Shown here: positions 54,003-63,519 of the stretch, piece by piece | Layout of the letters: each line of letters opens with the position of its first letter | Position numbering within the stretch: the first letter of the stretch is position 1 | From: Amycolatopsis methanolica 239 | Lineage (GTDB): Bacteria > Actinomycetota > Actinomycetes > Mycobacteriales > Pseudonocardiaceae | Length of the DNA stretch: 64,000 bases | Direction of reading: 5' to 3' | Assembly (NCBI RefSeq): GCF_000739085.1 | Contig: NZ_CP009110.1 | Location: 6,076,001-6,140,000, forward strand | Notes under the pieces: generated by a model | Database searches by the model: none | What the model was told of the DNA's origin: nothing | Seen by the model: the letters and a program-made list of their open reading frames with translations, nothing else | Program-made: the position numbers and the translations under genes

Positions 54003-55127
54003 TTGCGCAAGACCCCACTCGCCGCCGCGGGACTCGCCGCGCTGCTCGTGCTGTCCGCCTGCTCCGGCGGTGACCAGAACGCCGCGGCGGGCGGCCCGAT
54101 CACCGTCGAGGCCACCGACAGCGCGTGCACCGTGTCGGCGACGACCGCGAACGCGGGCAACGTGACGTTCGAGGTGACCAACAAGGGCACCAAGGTCACC
54201 GAGTTCTACCTCTACGCCGAGGGCGACCGGATCATGGGCGAGGTCGAGAACATCGCACCGGGGCTGACCCGGAAGCTGACCGTCGAGGTGCCGGATGCCG
54301 GCGCCTACCAGACCGCGTGCAAGCCGGGCATGACCGGGGACGGCATCCGCGGCGCGTTCACCGTCACCGGTGGCGCCGCGCGCCAGGCCGACGCGAACAC
54401 CAAGCTGGGCGACGCCACCAAGAGCTACGCCACCTACGTGGCCAGCCAGAGCGACGCGCTGCTGACCGAGACGCGGAAGTTCGCCGATGCCGTCAAGTCC
54501 GGCAACGTCGACGACGCCAAGGCCCGCTACGCGCCGACCCGCGTGTACTACGAGCGAATCGAGCCGGTCGCGGAGAAGTTCGGCGACCTCGACCCGGCCA
54601 TCGACGTCCGCGAGGCCGACCTCGAAGAGGGTCAGCAGTTCACCGGCTTCCACCGGCTGGAGAAGGACCTGTGGGTCACCGGGCTGCAGGACGACACCGC
54701 GCAGGTCGCCGACAAGCTCGTCGCCGACGTGACCACCCTGGTGACGCAGGCGAAGGCCATCCAGCTCACGCCGCTCGACCTGGCCAACGGCGCCAAGGAA
54801 CTGCTCGACGAGGTCGCCACCGGCAAGATCACCGGCGAGGAGGAGATCTTCTCGCACACCGACCTGTGGGACTTCCAGGCCAACCTGGACGGCTCCGAGG
54901 CCGCGATCCAGGCGCTGCGGCCCGTGCTGGCCGAACGCGACCCGCAGTTGGTGTCCGAAGTGGACGCCCAGTTCAAGAACGTCCAGACCCTGCTCGACGC
55001 GCAGCGCGCGGGCGACGGGTTCAAGTACTACACCGAGCTGTCCCAGGACCAGATCCGCGAGTTCGCCTCGGCCGTGGACGCGCTGAGCGAACCGCTGAGC
55101 AGGACCGCGGAGGTTGTCGCGCAATGA
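54003..55127 (+). CDS. efeO: EfeO: lipoprotein with cupredoxin and M75 peptidase-like domains
   Basis: A protein of 374 residues. A lipobox signal (LAALLVLSACSGGD) is followed by a cupredoxin-like domain (about 30-130, ITVEATDSACTVSATTANAG, VTEFYLYAEGDRIMGEVENI) and the helical imelysin/M75 domain (about 135-370) with the metal motif GFHRLEKDLWVTG near 217 and TGEEEIFSHTDLWDFQANLD near 278. It captures iron outside the membrane and delivers it to EfeU. TTG 54003 is preferred over GTG 53997 because the AAGGAG site then lies 5 nt upstream. Confidence 0.95.
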   Translation: MRKTPLAAAGLAALLVLSACSGGDQNAAAGGPITVEATDSACTVSATTANAGNVTFEVTNKGTKVTEFYLYAEGDRIMGEVENIAPGLTRKLTVEVPDAGAYQTACKPGMTGDGIRGAFTVTGGAARQADANTKLGDATKSYATYVASQSDALLTETRKFADAVKSGNVDDAKARYAPTRVYYERIEPVAEKFGDLDPAIDVREADLEEGQQFTGFHRLEKDLWVTGLQDDTAQVADKLVADVTTLVTQAKAIQLTPLDLANGAKELLDEVATGKITGEEEIFSHTDLWDFQANLDGSEAAIQALRPVLAERDPQLVSEVDAQFKNVQTLLDAQRAGDGFKYYTELSQDQIREFASAVDALSEPLSRTAEVVAQ

Positions 55128-56371
55128 CGCAGGTGTCCCGCCGTCGGCTGCTGGGGATCGCAGGTGCCGGCGTCGCCCTCGCCGGAGCCGGCGCGGCGGC
55201 CGGCGCCGGGATCGATCACGCGCTGTCGGCCCCGGAAGCGCAGGCTGCACCGGAGATCGTGCCGTTCCACGGCGAGCACCAGGCCGGGATCGTCACCCCC
55301 GCGCAGGAACACCTGCACTTCGCCGCGCTCGACGTGACGACGAAGGACCGGGCGAAGCTGGTTTCGTTGCTGCGCAAGTGGACCGACGCCGCCCGCCGGA
55401 TGACCGCCGGGCAGGAAGTGGTCCAGGGTGGCGCGGTGGGCGGTGCGGGTGCCGCGCCGCCGGGCGACACCGGCGAGGCGCTCGACCTGCCCGCGGCGTC
55501 GCTGACCCTGACGATCGGGTTCGGCCCGTCACTGTTCGACGACCGCTTCGGGCTCGCGGGCAAGCGGCCGGCCGCGCTGGCCGACCTGCCCGCGTTCCCC
55601 AAGGACAACCTGGACCCGGCCCGGAGCGGCGGTGATCTCTGCATCCAGGCGTGCGCGAACGACCCGCAGGTCGCCGTGCACGCGGTGCGCAACCTGGTGC
55701 GGATCGGGTTCGGCACCACCGAGGTGCGCTGGTCGCAGCTCGGGTTCGGGCGCAGCGCCTCGACGTCGACGTCGCAGGTGACGCCGCGGAACCTGTTCGG
55801 CTTCAAGGACGGGACGAACAACCTCAAGGCCGAGGACCCGGCCGCGCTGGCGCAGCACGTGTGGGTGGCGCCGGGCGACGGCCCGGACTGGATGGCTGGC
55901 GGCAGCTACCTGGTCGCGCGGCGCATCCGCATGCACATCGAGACGTGGGACCGGACGTCGCTGGACGAGCAGGAGCGCATCGTCGGCCGCGCGAAGGGCA
56001 CCGGGGCGCCGCTCGGACAGTCCGCCGAGTTCGACCCGGTCGACCTGCACGTCGGCGGCGCGGACGGCGAACCGCTGATCGCCACGGACGCCCACATCCG
56101 GCTGGCGTCGGCGGAGAACCTGAACGGCGCCCGGATCCTGCGCCGCGGCTACAACTTCGTCGACGGCTCCGACGGCGTCGGGCACCTCGAAGCGGGCCTG
56201 TTCTTCATCTGCTTCAACCGCGACCCGCGCACCCAGTTCGTGCCGATGCAGAAGGCGTTGTCGGCGAAGGACTCGATGATGGAGTACGTCGAACACACCG
56301 GCTCGGCGCTGTTCGCGGTTCCGCCCGGCGTGACCGAGACCGGCTACTGGGGCGAATCGCTGTTCGCCTGA
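55124..56371 (+). CDS. efeB: Deferrochelatase/peroxidase EfeB (DyP type)
   Basis: A protein of 415 residues. A Tat signal (SRRRLLGIAGAGVALAGAGA) exports the folded heme enzyme. The DyP peroxidase domain shows HLHFAALDVTTKDRAKLVSL near 63, LTIGFGPSLFDDRFGLAG near 130, the signature GFKDGTNNLK near 225 containing the catalytic Asp, and a late heme-pocket region with RGYNFVDGSDGVGHLEAGLF. It oxidises ferrous iron or extracts iron from heme for EfeO/U. ATGA-coupled to efeO. Its 3-prime end overlaps the convergent mazG by 28 bp. Confidence 0.95.
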   Translation: MTQVSRRRLLGIAGAGVALAGAGAAAGAGIDHALSAPEAQAAPEIVPFHGEHQAGIVTPAQEHLHFAALDVTTKDRAKLVSLLRKWTDAARRMTAGQEVVQGGAVGGAGAAPPGDTGEALDLPAASLTLTIGFGPSLFDDRFGLAGKRPAALADLPAFPKDNLDPARSGGDLCIQACANDPQVAVHAVRNLVRIGFGTTEVRWSQLGFGRSASTSTSQVTPRNLFGFKDGTNNLKAEDPAALAQHVWVAPGDGPDWMAGGSYLVARRIRMHIETWDRTSLDEQERIVGRAKGTGAPLGQSAEFDPVDLHVGGADGEPLIATDAHIRLASAENLNGARILRRGYNFVDGSDGVGHLEAGLFFICFNRDPRTQFVPMQKALSAKDSMMEYVEHTGSALFAVPPGVTETGYWGESLFA

Positions 56372-57300
56372 GGCCAGTGGGCCCGCCACGCGTCGGCGTC
56401 CATCGCCGCCGGGTCCAGGCCGGCCGCCCTGGCCGCCTTCTCCGCCGCCCGCACGTCCGCCGCGAACCGCTTCGCCACCGCGCGCAGCTCGCCCTCCGGG
56501 TCGACCCCTGACCGCCGCGCGGAGGCGGCCAGCCGGAACAGCTGCTCGGCGGGCGAATCGCCACCGGGGAACAGGTCCGCGGGCAGGCCGGCGCGGCCGG
56601 TGCGCTGCCCCAGCTTCCCCGCCAGCGCCACCGCGGGCTGCCCGAGCGCCACACCGTCCACACTGGACTCGCGACGCTTCTCGGCCTGCTTCAGCTCCTC
56701 CCAGCGCACCTGCTGGTGCGCCGCGGTGTGCACGCGCTCGGCGTCGGTGAACACGTGCGGGTGCCGCCCGACCAGCTTCGCGACCAGAGCGGACGCCACC
56801 GCGTCCACGTCGAACGGGTCCTTGGCGTCCTCGGCGGCCACCCGCGCGTGGAAGAGCACCTGGAGCAGCACGTCGCCCAGCTCCTCGCGCAGCGCGGCGC
56901 GGTCGCCCTCCTCGATCGCGTCCAGCAGCTCGTAGGTCTCCTCGACCAGGTACTGCCGCAGCGAGTCGTGGGTCTGCTCGGCGTCCCACGGGCACCCGCC
57001 CGGGGAGCGCAGCCGGTCCATCACCTTCGCGGCCTCGACCAGACCCGCGCCGGAGGGCTGGGCGATCACCCGCGAACCGGCCCGCACCAGGGCCTCCACC
57101 GCGGGATCCGCGGCGTCCGCGGCGAACAGCACCACCGGGCCCGGCTCGGCGGCCAGATCGTCCGGCGCCGGCTTCGCGCCCAGCAGGTCGGCCAGCTCAC
57201 CGTCGATCCCGGACGCGTACACGGCGTGCGCGCTACGCAGGAACGGCACGGCGGCCGGCGGGATCCCGGCGTCCGGGTAGGGCAGGAGCACGACCGTCAC
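56344..57300 (-). CDS. mazG: Nucleoside triphosphate pyrophosphohydrolase MazG
   Basis: A protein of 318 residues. An N-terminal region of about 90 residues (VVLLPYPDAGIPPAAVPFLR) typical of the actinobacterial form precedes the MazG domain: VMDRLRSPGGCPWDAEQTHD near 93, the metal-binding YLVEETYELLDAIEEGD near 119 and LREELGDVLLQVLFHARVAA near 140. It hydrolyses NTPs to NMP and pyrophosphate, cleansing oxidised or non-canonical nucleotides. The GTG at 57300 overlaps the SurA-like gene stop by 4 bp; it is downstream of mfd, as in other actinobacteria. Confidence 0.93.
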   Translation of the reverse strand: MTVVLLPYPDAGIPPAAVPFLRSAHAVYASGIDGELADLLGAKPAPDDLAAEPGPVVLFAADAADPAVEALVRAGSRVIAQPSGAGLVEAAKVMDRLRSPGGCPWDAEQTHDSLRQYLVEETYELLDAIEEGDRAALREELGDVLLQVLFHARVAAEDAKDPFDVDAVASALVAKLVGRHPHVFTDAERVHTAAHQQVRWEELKQAEKRRESSVDGVALGQPAVALAGKLGQRTGRAGLPADLFPGGDSPAEQLFRLAASARRSGVDPEGELRAVAKRFAADVRAAEKAARAAGLDPAAMDADAWRAHWPQANSDSPQ

Positions 57301-58289
57301 GGCTGTGCGGCGCCCTTCACCGGCACGACGGCGCCGGTGGTCTCGGCGCTGCTCGGAGCGAGGTTCATGGCCACAGGATCCCACACGCCGTAGCGCGGGT
57401 TGATGCGAACGCCGGCCTCCTCGACGTACGGCTGGAGCAGCCGCTGGCCGATAGCCGCGAGCTGCGCCGCCGACGGCTGCGTGACCTGCTCACCCGACGA
57501 CGGCGCGTTCAGGTTCCGCTCCCGCACGATCGCGACGATCCACACCGCCTGCTCCTGGCTCGGCTGGAACGCGACCACCGTGCCGGGCCGCACCCCGAAC
57601 AGGACCAGCGTGGCGAGGTCCGGGGCCTGCGCGGCAGGCACCACCTCGCCGGTGCTCGTGCGCTCCCCCGCGGCCGCGTCGGCCCGGATGACCTCGGCGG
57701 CGGCCGTCGGGCTCTGCGCCATCTCCTCGGCCTTGGCGATCGCGCGCTCCCGCCGGTCCAGCGGCTGGTCGCCGCCGATGTCGGAGGACACCGACGTGTA
57801 GTCGAACGTGACCGACATGCGGTCGAGGTACTTCTGTCCCAGCGCCTGCAGCAGCAGGCTGTCGGTGATCACCTCGCGGTGGTCGCGCACCCGGTTGGCG
57901 ATCTGCTGCGCCAGCTGCGAAGGGTCCGCCCCGGCGGTGTCGACCGGGTCGGCGAGCGGGTCGGCGGCGAGGAACTGGTCGAGCAGCCGCGGGTCGACGG
58001 CCAGCCCCTCCCGCTGGGCGGCGCGCGTGAGGACGTCGTGGACCACCAGCTGGCGCACGATCTCGCGGCCGAGCAGGTCCAGCTTGTGCTGCTGGGACAG
58101 CTGCTGCGCGGCCGGGTGCTCGCGCACGGCCTCGTCCAGCAGGTCCTGCACCTGGTCCACGGTGACCTCGCGGTCGCTGAAGATCACCGCGGAACCCACC
58201 TGCCTCGGCCCGGACCCGCAGCCGACGAGCAGCAAGCAGGCGGCGAGCGCGGCGAGCAGCGACCGGGAGCGACCCATGATCCGCATCAC
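57297..58289 (-). CDS. SurA-like lipoprotein (peptidyl-prolyl isomerase-like)
   Basis: A protein of 330 residues. A lipobox signal (SLLAALAACLLLVGCGSG) is followed by a SurA-N-like helical domain: VTVDQVQDLLDEAVREHPAA, HKLDLLGREIVRQLVVHDVL, REGLAVDPRLLDQFLAADPL. The C-terminal region contains TLVLFGVRPGTVVAFQPSQE, a parvulin-like remnant without the full catalytic set. Such proteins are thought to assist folding of exported proteins. It is located between mfd and mazG and is coupled to mazG by a 4-bp overlap, a conserved actinobacterial arrangement. Confidence 0.85.
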   Translation of the reverse strand: MMRIMGRSRSLLAALAACLLLVGCGSGPRQVGSAVIFSDREVTVDQVQDLLDEAVREHPAAQQLSQQHKLDLLGREIVRQLVVHDVLTRAAQREGLAVDPRLLDQFLAADPLADPVDTAGADPSQLAQQIANRVRDHREVITDSLLLQALGQKYLDRMSVTFDYTSVSSDIGGDQPLDRRERAIAKAEEMAQSPTAAAEVIRADAAAGERTSTGEVVPAAQAPDLATLVLFGVRPGTVVAFQPSQEQAVWIVAIVRERNLNAPSSGEQVTQPSAAQLAAIGQRLLQPYVEEAGVRINPRYGVWDPVAMNLAPSSAETTGAVVPVKGAAQP

Positions 58290-58328
58290 ACCGCGTACCC
58301 TCTCATATCGGACCCGAACGGGCGAACC

Positions 58329-58613
58329 TCACTGCCCCTGCGGCCACCGCACGTGCGCGTCGTGCTCGGGGTGCTTGCGCAGGTACGCCGCGATGAACGG
58401 GCACAGCGGCACGATGGTCTTGCCGCGCTCCACCACGTCCGCGATGGCCCCCTTGGCGAGCTTCGAGCCGAGGCCCCGGCCGGCGAACGCGTCGTCGATC
58501 TCGGTGTGCGTGAAGATCACGTTGTCGCCGCGCTCGCGGTACTCGGCGAACCCGCCCAGCTTGTCCTCGACGAAGATTTCGTAGCGGCTCTTCTCTTCGT
58601 TCCGCGTGACCAC
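58329..58613 (-). CDS. Small GNAT-type acetyltransferase (YjdJ-like)
   Basis: A protein of 94 residues from GTG 58613. The short GNAT fold can be followed: YEIFVEDKLGGFAEYRERGD, NVIFTHTEIDDAFAGRGLGS with the acetyl-CoA loop GRGLGSKLA, and the terminal PLCPFIAAYLRKHPEHDAHV. These 90-100-residue proteins keep the CoA-binding core but lack the N-terminal part of larger acetyltransferases; substrates are unknown. It starts 8 bp downstream of the mfd stop, so it is likely co-transcribed with it. Confidence 0.9.
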   Translation of the reverse strand: MVTRNEEKSRYEIFVEDKLGGFAEYRERGDNVIFTHTEIDDAFAGRGLGSKLAKGAIADVVERGKTIVPLCPFIAAYLRKHPEHDAHVRWPQGQ

Positions 58614-58621
58614 GGCGTCTC

Positions 58622-61600
58622 CTAACCGACGGGGGCGGGTTTCTTGGTCAAGTTGACCAGGAGCTTGGTGCACCAGTCCAGCAAGGCGTCGTCACGCAGC
58701 GCGGGCGCGCCCATGCGGCCGCCCGCCGGGCCTTCGGTCGGCTTCGGCACCGTCACCATCCGCATCGCGGCCTTGTAGTTCGCCTTCGGGTACAGCCGCT
58801 TCAGCCGCACCATCTGCGAGTCCATCAGCTCCAGCGGCGCGAAGCGGATGTTGTTGCCCTGTGCGGACACCTCGGTGACGCCCGCCGAGCGGCAGACGTG
58901 CCGGAACCGCGCCACCGCGAGCAGCCGCTGCACCGGAGCGGGCGGCTGGCCGTAGCGGTCGATCAGCTCCTCCTCGACCGCGCGCAGCTCGTCGTCGTCC
59001 ACGGCGGCCGCGATCTTGCGGTAGGCCTCCAGGCGCAGCCGCTCGCCGGGGACGTAGTCGTGCGGGATGTGCGCGTCCACCGGCAGATCGACGCGGACCT
59101 CGCGCAGCTCCTCCTCCTCGGCGGGCGCCTCGCCGGCGCTGCGGCGGAACACGTCGACCGCCTCGCCGACCAGCCGCACGTACAGGTCGAACCCGACGCC
59201 CGCGATGTGCCCGGACTGCTCGGCGCCGAGGATGTTCCCGGCGCCGCGGATCTCCAGGTCCTTCATCGCGACCGCCATGCCCGCGCCCAGCTCGGTGTTC
59301 TGCGCGATCGTCGCGAGCCGGTCGTGCGCGGTCTCGGTCAGCGGGTTCTCCGGCGGGTACAGGAAGTACGCGTAGCCGCGCTCCCGCCCGCGCCCGACGC
59401 GGCCGCGCAGCTGGTGCAGCTGCGCAAGCCCGAGCAGATCGCCGCGCTCGACGATCAGCGTGTTCGCGTTCGAGATGTCCAGGCCGGTCTCCACGATCGT
59501 GGTGCAGACCAGCACGTCGTACTCGCGCTCCCAGAAGCCCTGGATGATCTTTTCGAGCTTCTCCTCGTTCATCTGGCCGTGCGCGGTGACCACCCGCGCC
59601 TCGGGCACCAGCTCGCGGATCCGGCGCGCCGCCTTCTCGATCGAGGACACCCGGTTGTGCACGTAGAACACCTGGCCGTCGCGCAGCAGCTCGCGCCGGA
59701 TGGCGGCGGCGACCTGCTTGTCGTCGTACGCGCCGACGTAGGTCAGGATCGGGTGCCGGTCCTCCGGCGGGGTCAGGATCGTGGACATCTCACGGATGCC
59801 GGCGAGCGACATCTCCAGCGTGCGCGGGATCGGCGTGGCCGACATGGTCAGCACGTCGACGTGCGTGCGCAGCGCCTTGATGTGCTCCTTGTGCTCGACG
59901 CCGAACCGCTGCTCCTCGTCGACGATGACCAGGCCGAGGTCCTTGTAGCGGATGCCGGTCTGCAGCAGGCGGTGCGTGCCGATCACGATGTCGACGGTGC
60001 CGTCGGCGAGGCCGGCCAGCGTCGCCTCCGCCTCGATCTTGTCGGTGAACCGGGACAGGCCCTTGATGGTCACCGGGAACGACGCCATCCGGCCGGCGAA
60101 CGTGTTGAGGTGCTGCTGCGCCAGCAGGGTGGTCGGCACCAGCACCGCGACCTGCTTGCCGTCCTGCACCGCCTTGAACGCCGCGCGCACGGCGATCTCG
60201 GTCTTGCCGTAGCCGACGTCACCGCAGATGACGCGGTCCATCGGCACGCCGCGCTCCATGTCCGCCTTGACCTCGTCGATCGCGGCGAGCTGGTCATTGG
60301 TCTCGGTGAACGGGAACGCGTCCTCCAGTTCCCGCTGCCACGGCGTGTCCGCGCCGAACGCGTGCCCCGGCGACGCCTGGCGGGCCGCGTAGAGCTGCAC
60401 CAGCTCGGCCGCGATCTCCTTGACCGCCTTGCGCGCCTTGGCCTTCGTGTTCTTCCAGTCCGAGCCGCCCAGCTTGTTCAGCGTGGGCAGCTCGCCGCCG
60501 ACGTAGCGGGACACCTCGTCGAGCTGGTCGCTCGGCACGTACAACCGGTCGCCGGGGTGACCGCGCTTGGACGAGGCGTACTCCAGCACCAGGTACTCGC
60601 GGGTGGCGCCGCCGACGGTGCGCTGCACCATCTCCACGAACCGGCCGATGCCGTGCTGGTCGTGCACCACGTAGTCGCCGGGCCTGAGCGCCAGCGGGTC
60701 GACCGCGTTGCGGCGGCGGGAGGGCATCTTCGTGCCCAGGTCGCGCGTCGCCGAGCCGGCGGTGGCGCCGCGGCCGGTCAGGTCGGCTTCGGTGAGCACG
60801 ACCAGCCGCAGCTCGGGCGCGACGAACCCCTCGGCGAGACCACCGCAGGCGACCGTGACGATGCCCGGCGCGGGCTGGTCGAGCAGGCCGTCCGCCGCGT
60901 GGGTCGCGGAAATCCCGGCGGTGGACAGCTGCTCCACCGCCCGGGCGGCGGTGCCGTGCCCGGCCACCACGAGCACCGCGGTGCCGTCCGCGGCCAGGTG
61001 CGCCCGCAGGTCGGTGACCGCGCGCTCCAGGTCACCGCGGTAGGCGGGCGAGGCCTCCACGCCGATCCGGATGACATCGGCGTCCTCGCTGGTCAGCTGT
61101 GACAGCGTCCACCACGGACGGCCGGTCTCGCCGGCGTGCTTGGCGACCTCTTCCAGGTTGCGGTACGCCGACGCGCCCAGGTCGATCGGCGCCTGCCCGC
61201 CGCCGGCCGCGGACATCCACGACGCTTCGAGGAACTCCTGGCCGGTACGCACCAGGTCGGCCGCGCGGGCGCGGATCTTCTCCGGGTCGGCCAGCACGAC
61301 GTGCGTGCCTTCCGGCATCGCGTCGGTCAGCAGCTCCAGCTCGCCCTCGCACAGCACCGGGATGAGGGCCTCCATGCCCTCGACCGGGATGCCGCCCGCC
61401 AGCTTGGTGAGCATCTCGGCGAGCTGCGCGTCGGCCTCGTACTGCTCGGCCAGCTCGCCGGCGCGGGCCTTCACGTCCGGCGTGAGCAGCAGCTCCCGGC
61501 ACGGCGGGGCGTGGACGGAGGACAGCTCGCCGGGCAGCGACCGCTGGTCCGACACCGCGAACGCGCGGACCTCGCTGACCTCGTCGCCCCAGAACTCGAC

Positions 61601-62191
61601 GCGGTACGGGTGGTCGGCCGTCGGCGGGAAGATGTCCAGGATGCCGCCGCGGACGGCGAACTCGCCGCGCTTCTCGACCATGTCCACGCGCGTGTAGGCC
61701 AGCTCGACGAGCCGCTCCAGCAGCGGCTCGAACTCCTCCTCCTCGCCGACGCGCAGTTCGACCGGCGCGAGGCTGCCCAGCCCCGGCGCCATCGGCTGGA
61801 TCAGGCTGCGGACCGTGGCCACCACCACGCGCGGGGCGCGGTCGGTGTGCAGGCGGTGCAGCACGTCCAGGCGGCGGCCGACGGTGTCCGCGCGCGGGGA
61901 CAGCCGTTCGTGCGGCAGCGTCTCCCAGGACGGGAAGTCGGCCACCGCGTCGGCGCCGATCAGGCTCGCGAGCGCGGCCGTCAGCTCCTCGGCCTCGCGG
62001 CCGGTGGCGGTGACGGCCAGCACCGGGCGGCCCGCCCCGGCGTCGGACGCCAGCGCGGCGACCACCAGCTGGCGGGTGGCCGTGGCGCCGGAGAGCTCCA
62101 GCAGGGGCGCGCCGGCCCGCTCGATCACCGCGCGCAGGGCGGGGTCGGGCAGGACGGCGGAGAGCAGGCCGGACAACTGCGGGTCGGACAC
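58622..62191 (-). CDS. mfd: Transcription-repair coupling factor Mfd
   Basis: A protein of about 1189 residues with all Mfd modules. A UvrB-like N-terminal region ([38 protein letters not shown]) is followed by the RNA-polymerase-interacting domain around [20 protein letters not shown]. The SF2 translocase has Walker [46 protein letters not shown] and [22 protein letters not shown]-terminal TRCF domain completes it. It removes stalled RNA polymerase and recruits UvrA. GTG 62191 is favoured over GTG 62221 because an AGGGAG site precedes it. Confidence 0.97.
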   Translation of the reverse strand: MSDPQLSGLLSAVLPDPALRAVIERAGAPLLELSGATATRQLVVAALASDAGAGRPVLAVTATGREAEELTAALASLIGADAVADFPSWETLPHERLSPRADTVGRRLDVLHRLHTDRAPRVVVATVRSLIQPMAPGLGSLAPVELRVGEEEEFEPLLERLVELAYTRVDMVEKRGEFAVRGGILDIFPPTADHPYRVEFWGDEVSEVRAFAVSDQRSLPGELSSVHAPPCRELLLTPDVKARAGELAEQYEADAQLAEMLTKLAGGIPVEGMEALIPVLCEGELELLTDAMPEGTHVVLADPEKIRARAADLVRTGQEFLEASWMSAAGGGQAPIDLGASAYRNLEEVAKHAGETGRPWWTLSQLTSEDADVIRIGVEASPAYRGDLERAVTDLRAHLAADGTAVLVVAGHGTAARAVEQLSTAGISATHAADGLLDQPAPGIVTVACGGLAEGFVAPELRLVVLTEADLTGRGATAGSATRDLGTKMPSRRRNAVDPLALRPGDYVVHDQHGIGRFVEMVQRTVGGATREYLVLEYASSKRGHPGDRLYVPSDQLDEVSRYVGGELPTLNKLGGSDWKNTKAKARKAVKEIAAELVQLYAARQASPGHAFGADTPWQRELEDAFPFTETNDQLAAIDEVKADMERGVPMDRVICGDVGYGKTEIAVRAAFKAVQDGKQVAVLVPTTLLAQQHLNTFAGRMASFPVTIKGLSRFTDKIEAEATLAGLADGTVDIVIGTHRLLQTGIRYKDLGLVIVDEEQRFGVEHKEHIKALRTHVDVLTMSATPIPRTLEMSLAGIREMSTILTPPEDRHPILTYVGAYDDKQVAAAIRRELLRDGQVFYVHNRVSSIEKAARRIRELVPEARVVTAHGQMNEEKLEKIIQGFWEREYDVLVCTTIVETGLDISNANTLIVERGDLLGLAQLHQLRGRVGRGRERGYAYFLYPPENPLTETAHDRLATIAQNTELGAGMAVAMKDLEIRGAGNILGAEQSGHIAGVGFDLYVRLVGEAVDVFRRSAGEAPAEEEELREVRVDLPVDAHIPHDYVPGERLRLEAYRKIAAAVDDDELRAVEEELIDRYGQPPAPVQRLLAVARFRHVCRSAGVTEVSAQGNNIRFAPLELMDSQMVRLKRLYPKANYKAAMRMVTVPKPTEGPAGGRMGAPALRDDALLDWCTKLLVNLTKKPAPVG

Positions 62192-62246
62192 GAAAACGAT
62201 CTCCCTGGAGCACGCGGGCACACCCCTGCCCGGGCTGGCGGAGGGA

Positions 62247-63176
62247 TCAGGGGCTCTCGTGTTCCAGGGTACGTCGCAGGGGCGACAAAATTTCGGCGAG
62301 TCCCGCGAGCTGGTCGTCGATGACCCGCGGATCGAGCGCCGCGATGCGCAGCAGGATGTGCCGGGCGCCGGCCTCGGCGAAGCGCCTGAGCTGGGCGATC
62401 ACCTCGTCCGGGCCGCCGGTGATCATCACCTGGATCTTTCCCACCCAGTCGAGTGGCGCCTGGTAGGTGGTCTGGCAGTACTCCTCCAGCGCCGCCGTTC
62501 CCCCGCCGAGGTGGACGGTCGCGAAGAGGGCGGGCGTGACGTCGCGGCCCTGCTCACGGATGGTGGCCAGGCCGCTCGCGTAGTCGGCCGGGTCGGGCGG
62601 GTACGGCATCCAGCCGTCGTACAGCTGACCGGCGCGGCGCAGCGCGGCCGGGGTGATGCCGCCGAGCCACACCGGCGGGCCGCCGGGCTGGGCGGGGCGC
62701 GGCACCTCGGGCAGCCAGTCGTAGTGCAGGACCTTGCCGTGGAAGGACTCCGGGTGGCCGGTCCACAGCTGCTTCCACAGCGTCACGGTGTCGTCGAGGT
62801 ACGAGAAGCGGGTCTTGAAGTTCACGCCGACCAGGTCGAACTCGTGCTCGCTGCGGCCGGGGAACCCGGCGCCGACGCCGATGATCAGCCGCCCGCCGGA
62901 GACGAGGTCGAGGGAGGAGATCGTGAGGGCGGCCTGCGCGGGGTGGCGGTAGGCGGGGATGAGGGTCGCGGTGCCGAGCCGCACGGTTTCGGTGGCCTGC
63001 GCGACGGCGGTGAGCAGGGTCAGCGGCTCGACCCTGGCGCGCGACAGCGAGTCGCCCGCCCAGACCGAGTCGAAGCCGAGGCGCTCGGCGCGCACGGCGA
63101 TGTCCACGATGTCGGTGACCGAGCCGCCGGCCGCGAGCTGGGCCTGCCCGGCGGGCAGGAGTAGTCCGATCTGCAT
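62247..63176 (-). CDS. LLM-class flavin-dependent oxidoreductase
   Basis: A protein of 309 residues with the luciferase-like TIM barrel: [80 protein letters not shown] and [20 protein letters not shown]. In actinomycetes most such proteins use F420 or FMN. The substrate is unknown. It stands 55 bp upstream of mfd in the same direction but its own promoter is plausible. Normal core codon use. Confidence 0.92.
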   Translation of the reverse strand: MQIGLLLPAGQAQLAAGGSVTDIVDIAVRAERLGFDSVWAGDSLSRARVEPLTLLTAVAQATETVRLGTATLIPAYRHPAQAALTISSLDLVSGGRLIIGVGAGFPGRSEHEFDLVGVNFKTRFSYLDDTVTLWKQLWTGHPESFHGKVLHYDWLPEVPRPAQPGGPPVWLGGITPAALRRAGQLYDGWMPYPPDPADYASGLATIREQGRDVTPALFATVHLGGGTAALEEYCQTTYQAPLDWVGKIQVMITGGPDEVIAQLRRFAEAGARHILLRIAALDPRVIDDQLAGLAEILSPLRRTLEHESP

Positions 63177-63281
63177 GCGCTCACGCTGTCGCCCGGGCGT
63201 GCTCGCGGCAATTACCGCCAGGGAATCCCGCGACCGCAGAACTCGCGCCCGGGAAGGGCGCGAGTTCTGCAGTCGGGACGG

Positions 63282-63470
63282 TCAGGCGGGGCCGCCTGGG
63301 CCGATCTCGAACGCCTGCCGCACGGGCAGGTCGGGCTGCTCGGTCTCCACGACCTCCACCAGGTCGTCGGGCAGCACGCGCGGCGGCAGCTCGCCGAACC
63401 GCGCGAACCGGAGGAAGGCCAGCTCTTCGTCGGTGAACCGCTCGGGCACCCGGCACCTCCAGTCGGTCAT
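63282..63470 (-). CDS. Small conserved hypothetical protein, 62 residues
   Basis: It reads TDWRCRVPERFTDEELAFLR followed by FARFGELPPRVLPDDLVEVV and ETEQPDLPVRQAFEIGPGGP. The central ELAFLRFARFGELPPRV recurs in small actinobacterial proteins of unknown function; I cannot name a family. Start ATG 63470 or GTG 63449, the latter giving VPERFTDEE. It is acidic and lacks a signal peptide. It is divergent from the XRE regulator, with 49 bp between start codons, so the two may share control. Confidence 0.65.
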   Translation of the reverse strand: MTDWRCRVPERFTDEELAFLRFARFGELPPRVLPDDLVEVVETEQPDLPVRQAFEIGPGGPA

Positions 63471-63519
63471 TCCCCGCCGGGAATGGCGGGCGACGCACCC
63501 CCGGTAGTAAGCATGCGGG

